Assembly: GCF_029223525.1 (NCBI RefSeq)
Contig: NZ_JARHTQ010000015.1
Coordinates: 1 to 64,000 of the forward strand
Length of the DNA: 64,000 nt
From: Streptantibioticus ferralitis
Lineage (GTDB): Bacteria; Actinomycetota; Actinomycetes; Streptomycetales; Streptomycetaceae
Direction of reading: 5' to 3'
The notes under the pieces were generated by a model. That model did no database searches, was not told the DNA's origin, and saw only the letters and a program-made list of their open reading frames with translations. Shown here in pieces: positions 17,736 through 26,020 of the stretch. Position 1 is the stretch's first letter, and each line of letters opens with the position of its first letter. The position numbers and the translations under genes were made by a program.

Positions 17736-18677
17736 ATGACCCCCCTGACGCTACGGGCCAAGCGCCGCCGGTCGGCGCTTGTGACCCTCGGTTTCCTCGC
17801 CCCGTGGATCATCGGTTTCAGCGTGTTCTTCGCGTATCCGCTGATCTCCACCGTCTACTTCTCGTTCATGCACTACGACGGATTCCGGCCGCCGACCTGG
17901 AACGGCACCAGGAACTGGAGTTACGTCTTCACCCAGTACCCGTTCTTCTGGCCGGCGTTGCGCAACACGATGTGGCTGGTCCTGGTGATGGTCACCACCC
18001 GCGTGGTCTTCGGACTGGGCATCGGGCTGCTCATCACCAAGATCAAAACCGGTACCGGGCTGTTCCGCACCGCGTTCTACCTGCCGTACCTCGCCCCGCC
18101 GGTCGCCGCGACCATGGCCTTCGCCTTCCTGCTCAACCCGGGCACCGGTCCGGTCAACCATCTGCTGGGTGACATCGGTCTGCCGCAGCCCGGCTGGTTC
18201 AACGACCCGTCCTGGTCGAAGCCGGCGCTCACGCTCCTCGCGCTGTGGGGCATCGGCGACCTGATGGTCATCTTCATGGCCGCGCTGCTCGATGTGCCCA
18301 AGGAGCAGTACGAGGCCGCCGAGTTGGACGGCGCGGGTCCCTGGCAGCGGTTCCGCTTCGTGACCCTGCCGAACATCTCGCCGATCGTGATGTTCGCGGT
18401 GGTCACCGGTGTCATCCAGACGATGCAGTACTACACACAGCCCATCGTCGCCGGAAAGGTCGCCAGCGGCATCATCGGCAACGCCGGGCAGCAGTTCGAG
18501 CCCGGCTACCCCGAGAAATCGACGTTGACGCTGCCGCAACTCGTCTACAACCTCGGCTTCCAGCGCTTCGACACCGGCTCCGCCTGTGTTATCGCGCTCA
18601 TTCTGTTCGCGCTCGCCATGGCTTTCACCGCTTTGCTGATGCGCCGCCGTGGCGGCCTGATCCAGGCGGGAGACTGA
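17736..18677 (+). CDS. csnF: ABC transporter permease 1 (CsnF-like)
   Basis: 313 residues from the ATG at 17736, 18 bases after the binding-protein gene. Six membrane helices are expected: LGFLAPWIIGFSVFFAYPLIS near the N-terminus, then TMWLVLVMVTTRVVFGLGIGLL, LPYLAPPVAATMAFAFLL, LALWGIGDLMVIFMAALL and the last pair. The EAA loop that contacts the ATPase is EAAELDGAGPWQRFRFVTLP, the classic pattern of sugar permeases of the MalF type. An extra segment of about 30 residues (GKVASGIIGNAGQQFEPGYP) faces outside before the last helices. It forms a heterodimer with the next gene product. Confidence 0.9.
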   Translation: MTPLTLRAKRRRSALVTLGFLAPWIIGFSVFFAYPLISTVYFSFMHYDGFRPPTWNGTRNWSYVFTQYPFFWPALRNTMWLVLVMVTTRVVFGLGIGLLITKIKTGTGLFRTAFYLPYLAPPVAATMAFAFLLNPGTGPVNHLLGDIGLPQPGWFNDPSWSKPALTLLALWGIGDLMVIFMAALLDVPKEQYEAAELDGAGPWQRFRFVTLPNISPIVMFAVVTGVIQTMQYYTQPIVAGKVASGIIGNAGQQFEPGYPEKSTLTLPQLVYNLGFQRFDTGSACVIALILFALAMAFTALLMRRRGGLIQAGD

Positions 18678-18683
18678 CCCGCG

Positions 18684-19577
18684 ATGACCGATGTCCTCAC
18701 CCCGCCCGCGACGGTTTCCCCGTCCCTTTCCGATCCGGCACGAGCAGTGCGCCGCAAGGCGGTTCTGCGGTGGATCGCGGTACATGCCCTCGGTGTCGCG
18801 GCGGCACTTTTCTTCGTGCTGCCGTTCGTCTTCGTTCTGTTCACGTCGCTGATGAGCGACAACCAGGCGCTGACCAGGGCGCTGTGGCCGCACCCGTTCG
18901 TGTGGCACAACTACGTCACCGTGTTCCGCACCCCGGGATTCCTGACCTGGTGGAAGAACAGCCTGATCTACGCGGGCGCGGGTACCGCCCTCACGGTGGT
19001 TTCCAGCATTCCGGTGGCGTACGCGCTCGCCAAGTTCCGCTTCCGCGGCCGGAACCTGTCGCTGATGATGGTGGTCGCGACGATGATGCTGCCACCGCAG
19101 GTCATCGTGGTGCCGATGTACCTGTTCTGGGCCAATCAACTGCACCTGACCGGCACACTGTGGCCGCTGATCATCCCGATGGCGTTCGGCGACGCGTTCA
19201 CCATCTTCCTGCTGCGGCAGTTCCTGGTCACCATTCCCAACGAGTACGTGGACGCCGCACGCGTCGACGGCTGCGGCGAGTTGCGCACCCTGCTGCGGGT
19301 CGTGCTGCCCATGGCGAAACCGGCCGTTGCCGCGGTCGCCCTGTTCCAGTTCTTCTACTGCTGGAACGACTACTTCGGCCCGCAGATCTACGCCAGCGAG
19401 AATCCGGCCGCCTGGACGCTCAGTTATGGATTGGAGTCCTTCAAAGGCGCTCACCAGACCAGTTGGAACCTCACCATGGCGGCCACGATGCTCGTCATGG
19501 CTCCGGTGATCATCGTCTTCTTCTTCGCGCAGAAGGCGTTCGTCGAAGGCGTCACGCTGACAGGAGTGAAGGGCTGA
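18684..19577 (+). CDS. csnG: ABC transporter permease 2 (CsnG-like)
   Basis: 297 residues, 6 bases after the first permease gene. It is MalG-type. The N-terminal helix is LGVAAALFFVLPFVFVLFTSL, followed by STWWKN-like, SIPVAYALAKFRFRG, MMVVATMMLPPQVIVVPMYLF and LWPLIIPMAFGDAFTIFLL. The EAA loop is VDAARVDGCGELRTLLRVVLP. The end FFFAQKAFVEGVTLTGVKG is typical. It pairs with the upstream permease to pass the sugar across the membrane. Confidence 0.9.
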   Translation: MTDVLTPPATVSPSLSDPARAVRRKAVLRWIAVHALGVAAALFFVLPFVFVLFTSLMSDNQALTRALWPHPFVWHNYVTVFRTPGFLTWWKNSLIYAGAGTALTVVSSIPVAYALAKFRFRGRNLSLMMVVATMMLPPQVIVVPMYLFWANQLHLTGTLWPLIIPMAFGDAFTIFLLRQFLVTIPNEYVDAARVDGCGELRTLLRVVLPMAKPAVAAVALFQFFYCWNDYFGPQIYASENPAAWTLSYGLESFKGAHQTSWNLTMAATMLVMAPVIIVFFFAQKAFVEGVTLTGVKG

Positions 19578-19585
19578 CCACGAAC

Positions 19586-20863
19586 ATGAAGCTCGCAGTC
19601 GTGGGGGGCGGTTCCACCTACACCCCCGAACTCATCGATGGATTCGCCCGGTTGCGCGACACCCTGCCGGTCAGCGAACTGGTGCTGATCGACCCGGCGG
19701 CCGAGCGTCTGGAACTCGTCGGCGGCCTCGCCCGCCGGATCCTCGCCAAACAGGGCCACCCGGCCCAGGTCAGCACCACCGACGACCTGGACACCGGGGT
19801 CGAGGGCGCCGACGCCGTACTGCTGCAACTGCGCGTCGGCGGCCAGGCCGCCCGCAACCAGGACGAGACCTGGCCGCTGGAGTGCGGCTGCGTCGGACAG
19901 GAGACCACCGGCGCGGGCGGCCTCGCCAAGGCGCTGCGTACGGTACCCGTGGTGCTCGACATCGCCGAACGGGTGCGGCGGGCCGCGCCCGACGCATGGA
20001 TCATCGACTTCACCAACCCGGTCGGCATCGTCACCCGTGCCCTGCTCCAGGCCGGTCACAAGGCCGTCGGGCTGTGCAACGTGGCGATCGGGCTCCAGCG
20101 GAAGTTCGCCGCGCTGCTGGAGGTACCGCCCGAGCGGATCCACCTCGACCACGTGGGCCTCAACCACCTCACCTGGGAGCTGGGCGCCCGCCTCGGCGGC
20201 CCGGACGGCGAGGACGTCCTGCCCAAGCTGCTCGCCGAGCACGCCGACACCATCGCCGACGACCTGCGCCTGCCGCGCGCCGTACTCGACCGCCTCGGTG
20301 TGGTCCCCTCGTACTACCTGCGGTACTACTACGCGCACGACGAGGTGGTACGGGAGCTGGGCGGCAGGCCGTCACGCGCCGCCGAAGTGGCCGCGATGGA
20401 AAGGAAGTTGCTGGCGCTGTACGCCGACCCGGCGCTGGACGAGAAGCCGGAACTGCTCGCCAGGCGCGGCGGCGCCTTCTACTCGGAGGCGGCGGTGGCC
20501 CTCGCCTCCTCGCTGCTGCGCACCGTGTCCGTCCAACCGGGCGGCGACGTCCAGGTGGTCAACGCGTACAACAACGGCACGCTGCCGTTCCTCCCCGACC
20601 ACGCGGTGATCGAGGTACCCGCGGCGGTCGGCCCCGCCGGCGTGCGCCCGCTCCCCGTGCCCGCCCTCGATCCGCTGTACGCCGGGCTGATCGCGGGCGT
20701 CACGGCGTACGAGGAGCTGGCGCTGGAAGCGGCGCTGCGCGGCGGCCGTGACCGGGTGTTCAAAGCGCTGCTGGCACACCCCCTGATCGGACAGTACGAG
20801 CACGCGGACGGGCTGACCGACCGCCTGATCGCGCACAACCGGGAGCACCTGGCGTGGGCCTGA
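19586..20863 (+). CDS. csnH: GH4 glycosidase, 6-phospho-beta-glucosidase-like (CsnH-like)
   Basis: 425 residues from the ATG at 19586. GH4 enzymes use NAD and a divalent metal to cut glycosides by an oxidation-elimination route. The NAD-binding start is KLAVVGGGSTYTPELIDGF, the DEIAL-like part is RVGGQAARNQDETWPLECG, and the metal ligands are the Cys in GLCNVAIG and the His in DHVGLNHLTWE. The length is normal. The next gene is a sugar kinase, so the substrate may be a phosphorylated glucosamine or GlcNAc oligomer. It overlaps that kinase gene by 10 bases, so the two are translationally coupled. Confidence 0.9.
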   Translation: MKLAVVGGGSTYTPELIDGFARLRDTLPVSELVLIDPAAERLELVGGLARRILAKQGHPAQVSTTDDLDTGVEGADAVLLQLRVGGQAARNQDETWPLECGCVGQETTGAGGLAKALRTVPVVLDIAERVRRAAPDAWIIDFTNPVGIVTRALLQAGHKAVGLCNVAIGLQRKFAALLEVPPERIHLDHVGLNHLTWELGARLGGPDGEDVLPKLLAEHADTIADDLRLPRAVLDRLGVVPSYYLRYYYAHDEVVRELGGRPSRAAEVAAMERKLLALYADPALDEKPELLARRGGAFYSEAAVALASSLLRTVSVQPGGDVQVVNAYNNGTLPFLPDHAVIEVPAAVGPAGVRPLPVPALDPLYAGLIAGVTAYEELALEAALRGGRDRVFKALLAHPLIGQYEHADGLTDRLIAHNREHLAWA

Positions 20864-21885
20864 CCACCTCCGAGCCGTCCCTGCCGGGCGGCGTGCTCGC
20901 CATCGACGCGGGCAACAGCAAGACCGACGTGGCGATCGTCACCGCTGACGGCTCGGTGCTCGGCACCGCGCGCGGCGCAGGCTTCCACCCGCCGGACGTC
21001 GGCGTCGCCAGGGCCGTCGCGGGACTCGCCCCGCTGGTCGCCCTGGCGGCCCACGAGGCCGGACTGCCCCTGGACGAGCGCCCGCTGGTCACGCAGGTCT
21101 CCGCGTGCCTGGCCAACGCCGACTTCCCCGTGGAGGAGCAGCAGCTCGAAGTGGCCCTGCACGGCTACGGATGGGGCAGCCGCACCCGGGTGGCCAACGA
21201 CACCTTCGCGATCCTGCGGGCGGGGGCGGTCGAGCCGCGGGGGGTCGCGGTGGTGTGCGGGGCGGGCATCAACTGCGTGGGGATGCTGCCGGACGGGCGG
21301 ACCGCCCGCTTTCCGGCGATCGGCCGGATTTCCGGCGACTGGGGCGGTGGCGGGCATCTGGCGGAGGAGGCGCTGTGGTGGGCGGCGCGGGCCGAGGACG
21401 GGCGCGGTGAGCCGACCGCGCTGGCCGCGGCGCTGCCCGCGCACTTCGGTCTCGGGTCGATGTACGCGCTGATCGAGGCGCTCCATCTGAAGGAGGTCGC
21501 CGCGTCCCGCAAACACGAGTTGGCGCCGCTGCTGTTCCAGGTGGCGGCCGAGGGCGATGCGGTCGCGGCGCGGATCGTGGCGCGGCAGGCCGAGGAGGTC
21601 GTCGCCCTGGCGACGGTCGCGCTCGACCGGCTGGGGCTGCTGGCCGAGGAGGCGGTGGTCGTGCTGGGCGGCGGAGTGCTGGCGGCCCGCCATCCGCTGT
21701 TGATGGACGGCATCGTCCACCGTCTCACCGCCGCCGCGCCGAAGGCCGTACCACAGGTGGTCACCGCGCCCCCGGTGCTGGGCGCGGCCCTGCTGGGCCT
21801 GGACCACGTCGCGGCGCCGGCGCAAGCCCACGCCCGATTGCGGGAACACTACGCGGTGGACGTCAACCAGTTGACAGAAAACTGA
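20854..21885 (+). CDS. csnK: BadF/BadG-type sugar kinase, N-acetylglucosamine kinase-like (CsnK-like)
   Basis: 343 residues from the GTG at 20854, inside the end of the GH4 gene. It has the ASKHA ATPase fold: phosphate-1 loop LAIDAGNSKTDVAIV near residue 13, phosphate-2 loop GVAVVCGAGINCVGM (about 130), adenosine loop VVVLGGGVLAARHPLL (about 270). This family includes GlcNAc and glucosamine kinases of the NAGK type. As the last gene of the operon it probably phosphorylates the incoming sugar. The S. coelicolor csn operon, as I recall it, also ends with a kinase gene. Confidence 0.85.
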   Translation: MGLTTSEPSLPGGVLAIDAGNSKTDVAIVTADGSVLGTARGAGFHPPDVGVARAVAGLAPLVALAAHEAGLPLDERPLVTQVSACLANADFPVEEQQLEVALHGYGWGSRTRVANDTFAILRAGAVEPRGVAVVCGAGINCVGMLPDGRTARFPAIGRISGDWGGGGHLAEEALWWAARAEDGRGEPTALAAALPAHFGLGSMYALIEALHLKEVAASRKHELAPLLFQVAAEGDAVAARIVARQAEEVVALATVALDRLGLLAEEAVVVLGGGVLAARHPLLMDGIVHRLTAAAPKAVPQVVTAPPVLGAALLGLDHVAAPAQAHARLREHYAVDVNQLTEN

Positions 21886-21966
21886 CCCAAGTCGGTCGAA
21901 ATGCGGACAGAAACCCACCTGGTGTAGCTCGTTTGCTTGCGGTACCGCACCGGGAACCAATGAGGA

Positions 21967-22008
21967 GCAACCCGGCGTGATAGCACGGAGGAGGCGCGTC
22001 CGGGTTGC
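21967..22008 (+). promoter_or_regulatory. long stem-loop in the leader of the GlnX-PknG operon
   Basis: 9-bp inverted repeat (GCAACCCGG at 21967-21975 and CCGGGTTGC at 22000-22008) with a 24-base loop that contains the start of the small Arg-rich reading frame. The arrangement resembles a leader where translation could open the stem. Assigned by eye. Confidence 0.4.
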
Positions 22009-22027
22009 GGTCAGGGCAAGATCGTAA
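21977..22027 (+). CDS. possible Arg-rich leader peptide
   Basis: GTG at 21977 with GAGGAG 9 bases upstream, 16 codons, then TAA. The product would be very basic: seven of 16 residues are Arg, including ARRRRVRV. Three of the Arg codons are AGG and one is AGA, both rare in this genome type. It sits inside the stem-loop above, about 110 bases before the operon's first large gene. It may be chance, but the ribosome site and rare-codon run are what a translation-sensing leader would need. Confidence 0.35.
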   Translation: MIARRRRVRVAVRARS

Positions 22028-22140
22028 GAATCACTAGGTAGATGTCAGTCCTGGTGTCCATACTGGCTGGCTGAGAAGAGTTGTTCCCTCAGGGCCGAGA
22101 GGGGGCGATGCGCGGTCAGCGCCCATGGGGGAGGGTCAGG

Positions 22141-23538
22141 GTGACACATACGCCGACCAGCGGTAGCACGGTGTCGGGGCCCGCATGGCTGCCCGGACCT
22201 CGCCGGGCCGCATGGGCCGAGAGCGTCGACCGGCTGAGGGACGCGGCGACCACCGAACCGGGACGACTGCGGATCATCGGCGCGGTACTGGCCCTGCTGG
22301 TGCTGGTGTTCGGCGCTGTTACGGCATGGCAGATCAGCGCGCGGTCCACGGCTGCCCGGGATGTGGCCACCCGCAGCGAGCCGCTGAGCGCCGACGCCGC
22401 CGAGATCTACCGTTCACTGGCGGACGCCAACACCACGGCGGCGGGCGGCTTCCTGGTCAGCGGCCAGGAGCCGGCGGCGGTGCTGCGGCGCTACCAGAAC
22501 GATGTGCACACCGCGGCCCAGCTGATAGCCAACGCGGCGGCGAACAGCCAGGGGTCGGCCGACACCCAGAACCAGGTGACGCTGCTCAACGAGCAACTTC
22601 CGGTGTACACCGGTCTGGTGGAGACCGCCCGCGCCAACAACCGGCAGGGGCTGCCGTTGGGCGGCGCCTATCTGCGGTACGCCAACGACCAGATGAACGG
22701 CACCCTGCTGCCGACCGCGAAGAAGCTCTACCAGGTCGAGACCGGCCGCCTGCACGATGACTACGCCGCGGCCGAGTCGCTGCCCTGGGCCGCCTGGGGG
22801 CTCGGCGTCATCGCCCTGGCGGGCCTGGTGTGGGCGCAGCGGCGTACGTACCTGCGCACCAACCGGGTGTTCAACCCGGGGATGCTGGCGGGCACGGCGG
22901 CAGCGGGTCTGGCGCTGGTGTGGCTGGTGGTCGGCCACACGTGGGCCCGGGTGGACCTCGGCGACTCCTGGGACCACGGCGGCAAGTCCCTCCAGGTCCT
23001 CAACCAGGCGCGGATCGGCTCCCTGCAGGCCCGGGGCAACGAGAACCTGACGCTGGTGGCGCGCGGCGCGGGCGCCGCGTACGAGGACGCGTACGAGAAG
23101 GGCATGACCACGCTGGACGGGCCGCGCGGGCAGAAGGGCGCGGGCGGCCTGCTGTCCGAGGCGCTCTCGCTCGCCGACGACTCCGGCGGCCGCACACCGG
23201 TCCAGCAGGCGGTCGACGGGGTGGCCGAGTGGCGGTCCCGGCACGCCGTCGCCAACGGTGATGACACGAACGGCGATTACGACTCCGCGCTGGCGTACGT
23301 CATCGGCGGCAAGGACTCCTCCGGCAAGGAGATCACGCAGACCACCGGACAGTCCTTCGACGCCGTGGACAAGGGTCTACAGCAGGCCGTCGACCATGAG
23401 ACGGGCGAGTTCCAGCAGACCGCGGGCGACGCCCGGGACGCACTGACCGGGCTGCCGGAGGGCGCCGCGGTGCTGGCGGTGCTGGCCGCGGCGGGCGCGG
23501 TCCTGGGCATCGGCCGACGACTCTCGGAGTACCGGTGA
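22141..23538 (+). CDS. glnX: GlnX-like membrane protein
   Basis: 465 residues from the GTG at 22141 (GGGAGGG 5 bases upstream); the ATG at 22108 with GAGAGGGGG is the alternative and adds 11 residues. Membrane helices are at about 43-65, 214-233, 248-268 and 440-461. Two long outside domains, about 150 and 170 residues, lie between helices 1-2 and 3-4 and are helical, like sensor domains. In M. tuberculosis the order GlnX, GlnH, PknG is the same; GlnX carries the amino-acid signal from the GlnH lipoprotein across the membrane to the PknG kinase. Identity is based on this order and the topology. Confidence 0.8.
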   Translation: MTHTPTSGSTVSGPAWLPGPRRAAWAESVDRLRDAATTEPGRLRIIGAVLALLVLVFGAVTAWQISARSTAARDVATRSEPLSADAAEIYRSLADANTTAAGGFLVSGQEPAAVLRRYQNDVHTAAQLIANAAANSQGSADTQNQVTLLNEQLPVYTGLVETARANNRQGLPLGGAYLRYANDQMNGTLLPTAKKLYQVETGRLHDDYAAAESLPWAAWGLGVIALAGLVWAQRRTYLRTNRVFNPGMLAGTAAAGLALVWLVVGHTWARVDLGDSWDHGGKSLQVLNQARIGSLQARGNENLTLVARGAGAAYEDAYEKGMTTLDGPRGQKGAGGLLSEALSLADDSGGRTPVQQAVDGVAEWRSRHAVANGDDTNGDYDSALAYVIGGKDSSGKEITQTTGQSFDAVDKGLQQAVDHETGEFQQTAGDARDALTGLPEGAAVLAVLAAAGAVLGIGRRLSEYR

Positions 23539-23576
23539 GCGGACGAGGGCAGCGAAGCGGAGAAGGGAGAGAGCCG

Positions 23577-24602
23577 ATGAACGGATCGAGCGGTACCGGG
23601 AGGTCCTGGCGGCGCCTTCCCCACCGGCGCCCGCGGCTGCGCGGCTGGGGCGGCGTCGCGGCCATGGCGGGTGCGTGTGCCGTCGCGCTCACCGCGACGG
23701 TGCTGCCCCTGCTGCCGTGCGACGCGGCGTCCCAGGGCGCCCAGCCGTCGCAGGGCCCCGGTCTGGCGCGGGCCCAGCAGGTCTCGGTGGATGACTCGTG
23801 TGCCCATCCGGAGGCGAGCCTGCGCCCGTCGTCGGCGTCCGGGGACGCGGTGCGGCGGATACAGCAGCGCGGTTATCTGGCCGTCGGCGTCGACCAGAAC
23901 AGCTATCTGTGGGGATACCGGGACCCCGAGACCGGCCAGATCGTCGGCTTCGACATCGACCTGGTGAAGGCGATCGCCAAGGACGTCCTCGGCGGCGACG
24001 CGAAGATCGTCTACAGGACGATCCCGACCGACCAGCGCATCACCGCCCTCCAGCAGCACTCGGTCGACATGGTGGTACGCACCATGTCCATCACCTGCGC
24101 CCGGATCAAGCAAGTGGCCTTCTCCACCGCCTACTTCGAGGTCGGCCAGCAGTTGCTGGTGCCCAAGACCGGCACCAGCGTCACCGGTTTCAACGACAGC
24201 CTGAACGCCAAGCCGGTCTGCGCGGCCTCCGGTTCGACCGCGGAGGCGCTGCTGGAGAGCCAGTCGCACGGTGCGCAGCTGCTCCGGGTGCCCAACCAGC
24301 TGGACTGCCTGGTGCGACTGCAACTCGGACAGGTCGACGCGGTGTTGACAGACAACGCGCTCGCCGCCGGTCAGGCCGCCCAGGACCCCGCCGTACACCT
24401 GATCGGCCAGCCGCTCACCCAGGAGACGTACGGCGTGGCGATGAACCTGGGCGACACGGACCTGGTACGCCGGGTGAACAAGGTGCTGGACGACTACCGC
24501 GCGGGCGGTGCCAACAGCCCGTGGATGCAGTCGTACAACAAGTGGCTGGCGCACAATCTGCCGGGCGTGACCGGCCCTCCGGCGCCGGTCTACAAGGACT
24601 GA
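23577..24602 (+). CDS. glnH: GlnH-like amino-acid-binding lipoprotein
   Basis: 341 residues from the ATG at 23577 with an AAGGGAGAG site. A long basic N-terminus (GSWRRLPHRRPRLRGW-like) and a hydrophobic stretch end in LPLLPC, a likely lipobox with an unusual Pro before the Cys. The mature protein is a family 3 solute-binding protein: GYLAVGVDQNSYLWGYRDP, GQIVGFDIDLVKAIAKDVLG and RITALQQHSVDMVVRTMSIT are the start of lobe 1. In mycobacteria GlnH binds aspartate and glutamate and acts as a sensor, not a transporter. No permease is present here, which supports that role. Confidence 0.85.
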   Translation: MNGSSGTGRSWRRLPHRRPRLRGWGGVAAMAGACAVALTATVLPLLPCDAASQGAQPSQGPGLARAQQVSVDDSCAHPEASLRPSSASGDAVRRIQQRGYLAVGVDQNSYLWGYRDPETGQIVGFDIDLVKAIAKDVLGGDAKIVYRTIPTDQRITALQQHSVDMVVRTMSITCARIKQVAFSTAYFEVGQQLLVPKTGTSVTGFNDSLNAKPVCAASGSTAEALLESQSHGAQLLRVPNQLDCLVRLQLGQVDAVLTDNALAAGQAAQDPAVHLIGQPLTQETYGVAMNLGDTDLVRRVNKVLDDYRAGGANSPWMQSYNKWLAHNLPGVTGPPAPVYKD

Positions 24603-24670
24603 GCTCTGCAAGGACCGAGCTCGACAGGGACTGATGCTCCACAAGGACGGGACTCCACGAGGACCTGGGC
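24592..24670 (+). repeat. imperfect short tandem repeats over the glnH stop codon
   Basis: Five imperfect copies of about 17 bases, each built on ACAAGGAC or a variant (ACAAGGACTG, GCAAGGACCG, ACAGGGACTG, ACAAGGACGG, ACGAGGACCT), run from the last codons of glnH into the gap before the coiled-coil gene. Confidence 0.5.
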
Positions 24671-24715
24671 GAGAGGTGGCAGCGGTGCGCGGCACAAGAC
24701 CAAGAGGGGAGTTCG

Positions 24716-26020
24716 ATGGCGGCAGCGGGGCCTAGTGGTCCGGTGATGAGCCGGGAGGAGGTGGACCGCGCGATCGCGCGGCTCGGCTCGGAGTACGAGG
24801 CCATCGAGTCCTCGCTGCTCGCCCTCCAGGACCATGCGGGCCGCAGGCTGCTCGAAGGGGCCGAGTTGACCGGTGAGACGAAGGAGCGGTGGGCCGCCGC
24901 CGAGCCCGCCATCCCGCTGCTGTGGGCGCACTTCGACGCCTATGGCACCGCGCTGCACGCCGCCCGTGAGCTGCGCGGCCGCCGCCGTTGGCCCTCCCCC
25001 GGCGATCTGGCGGAGCTGACGGATCTGCTGCGCGGGTCCGGTGTCACGGTCTCCGGCGGCGCGCTGCCGGATCTGGCGCGCACGCTGACCGGCCCGGCCA
25101 GACTGAGCGAGCAGATCAGCCTGGAACAGCTCGTGGAGCGGATGAACGGCTGGTACCAGCAGGTCATCGAGGTCGTCTCGGCCTCCGACGCGGTCTGGTC
25201 CGCGCTCCCCGCCCGCATCGATCTGCTGTCCGCCGAGGCTCAGAGGGTCCGGTCGCTGGCCCGATCGGTCGGTGTGATGCCCGGCGAGCACCCGGCGGGG
25301 GACGATCTGGAGCGGTTGATCGCCGATCTCGCCGCGCTGCGCGCCGAGGTGGTGGCCGATCCGCTGGCCTTCTGGCTGACGCCCAGGGGCGTCGCCGGCG
25401 GCCGCCCCGACACCCGCCGTTACGACCGCGCCGAGCACGAGCTGGAGGACATCCGCCGCGAGGTCGAAGCGGTGCTGCACGTACGGGACGACGCCGAGCA
25501 CCGGCTGCTGCGACTGCGCGATGTGCTCTCGCGCGCCGACCGCACCCTCACCGAGGCCCGCGCCGCGCGCGGCGAGGTGCTGGCCAAGATCGCCGCGTCC
25601 GAGGTCCCCGCGGTCAACGGCCCGGCCAATGTGCTGCGCGAGCAGTTGGCGGCCGCCGCCGAATACCACCGGGCGGGCCAGTGGCACCGGCTGTCGCCGC
25701 TGCTCGACGGCCTGGAGCAGAGCGCGGACGAGGAACTCGATCGGGCTCGCGCCTCGTTGACCGCGGTGACCGCGCCGCTAGCGGTCCGGGCCGAGCTACG
25801 CGGGCGGTTGGACGCGTACAAGGCGAAGGCGGCGCGGCACGGGATGGCGGAGGATCCGCTGCTCGTGGAGCGGTACGACCAGGCACGGCGGCTGCTGTGG
25901 AGCGCGCCGTGCGACCTGCGGGCGGCGGAGCACGCGGTGCGGCGCTACCAGCAGGCGGTCGCGGAAGTGCTGGTGCCTGGACAAGGCGGTCCCTCGGACC
26001 GTGGAGGAGAATCCCGATGA
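24716..26020 (+). CDS. coiled-coil protein of the PknG operon
   Basis: 434 residues, with GAGGGGAG before the ATG. The protein is almost wholly helical, with heptad-like stretches (SREEVDRAIARLGSEYEAIES, DRAEHELEDIRREVEAVLH, RDDAEHRLLRLRDVLSRADR) and no signal, membrane or metal motif. Its stop overlaps the kinase start by ATGA, so the amounts of the two are linked. The position between the sensor lipoprotein and the kinase suggests a scaffold or adaptor for the kinase. Mycobacterial glnX-glnH-pknG has no such gene between glnH and pknG. I do not recognise a named domain. Confidence 0.8.
   Translation: MAAAGPSGPVMSREEVDRAIARLGSEYEAIESSLLALQDHAGRRLLEGAELTGETKERWAAAEPAIPLLWAHFDAYGTALHAARELRGRRRWPSPGDLAELTDLLRGSGVTVSGGALPDLARTLTGPARLSEQISLEQLVERMNGWYQQVIEVVSASDAVWSALPARIDLLSAEAQRVRSLARSVGVMPGEHPAGDDLERLIADLAALRAEVVADPLAFWLTPRGVAGGRPDTRRYDRAEHELEDIRREVEAVLHVRDDAEHRLLRLRDVLSRADRTLTEARAARGEVLAKIAASEVPAVNGPANVLREQLAAAAEYHRAGQWHRLSPLLDGLEQSADEELDRARASLTAVTAPLAVRAELRGRLDAYKAKAARHGMAEDPLLVERYDQARRLLWSAPCDLRAAEHAVRRYQQAVAEVLVPGQGGPSDRGGESR

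Noticed and set aside
17751..19454. 567-residue open frame opposite the permease genes
   Set aside because: Antisense to two clear permeases, with His/Arg/Glu-rich shadow composition.
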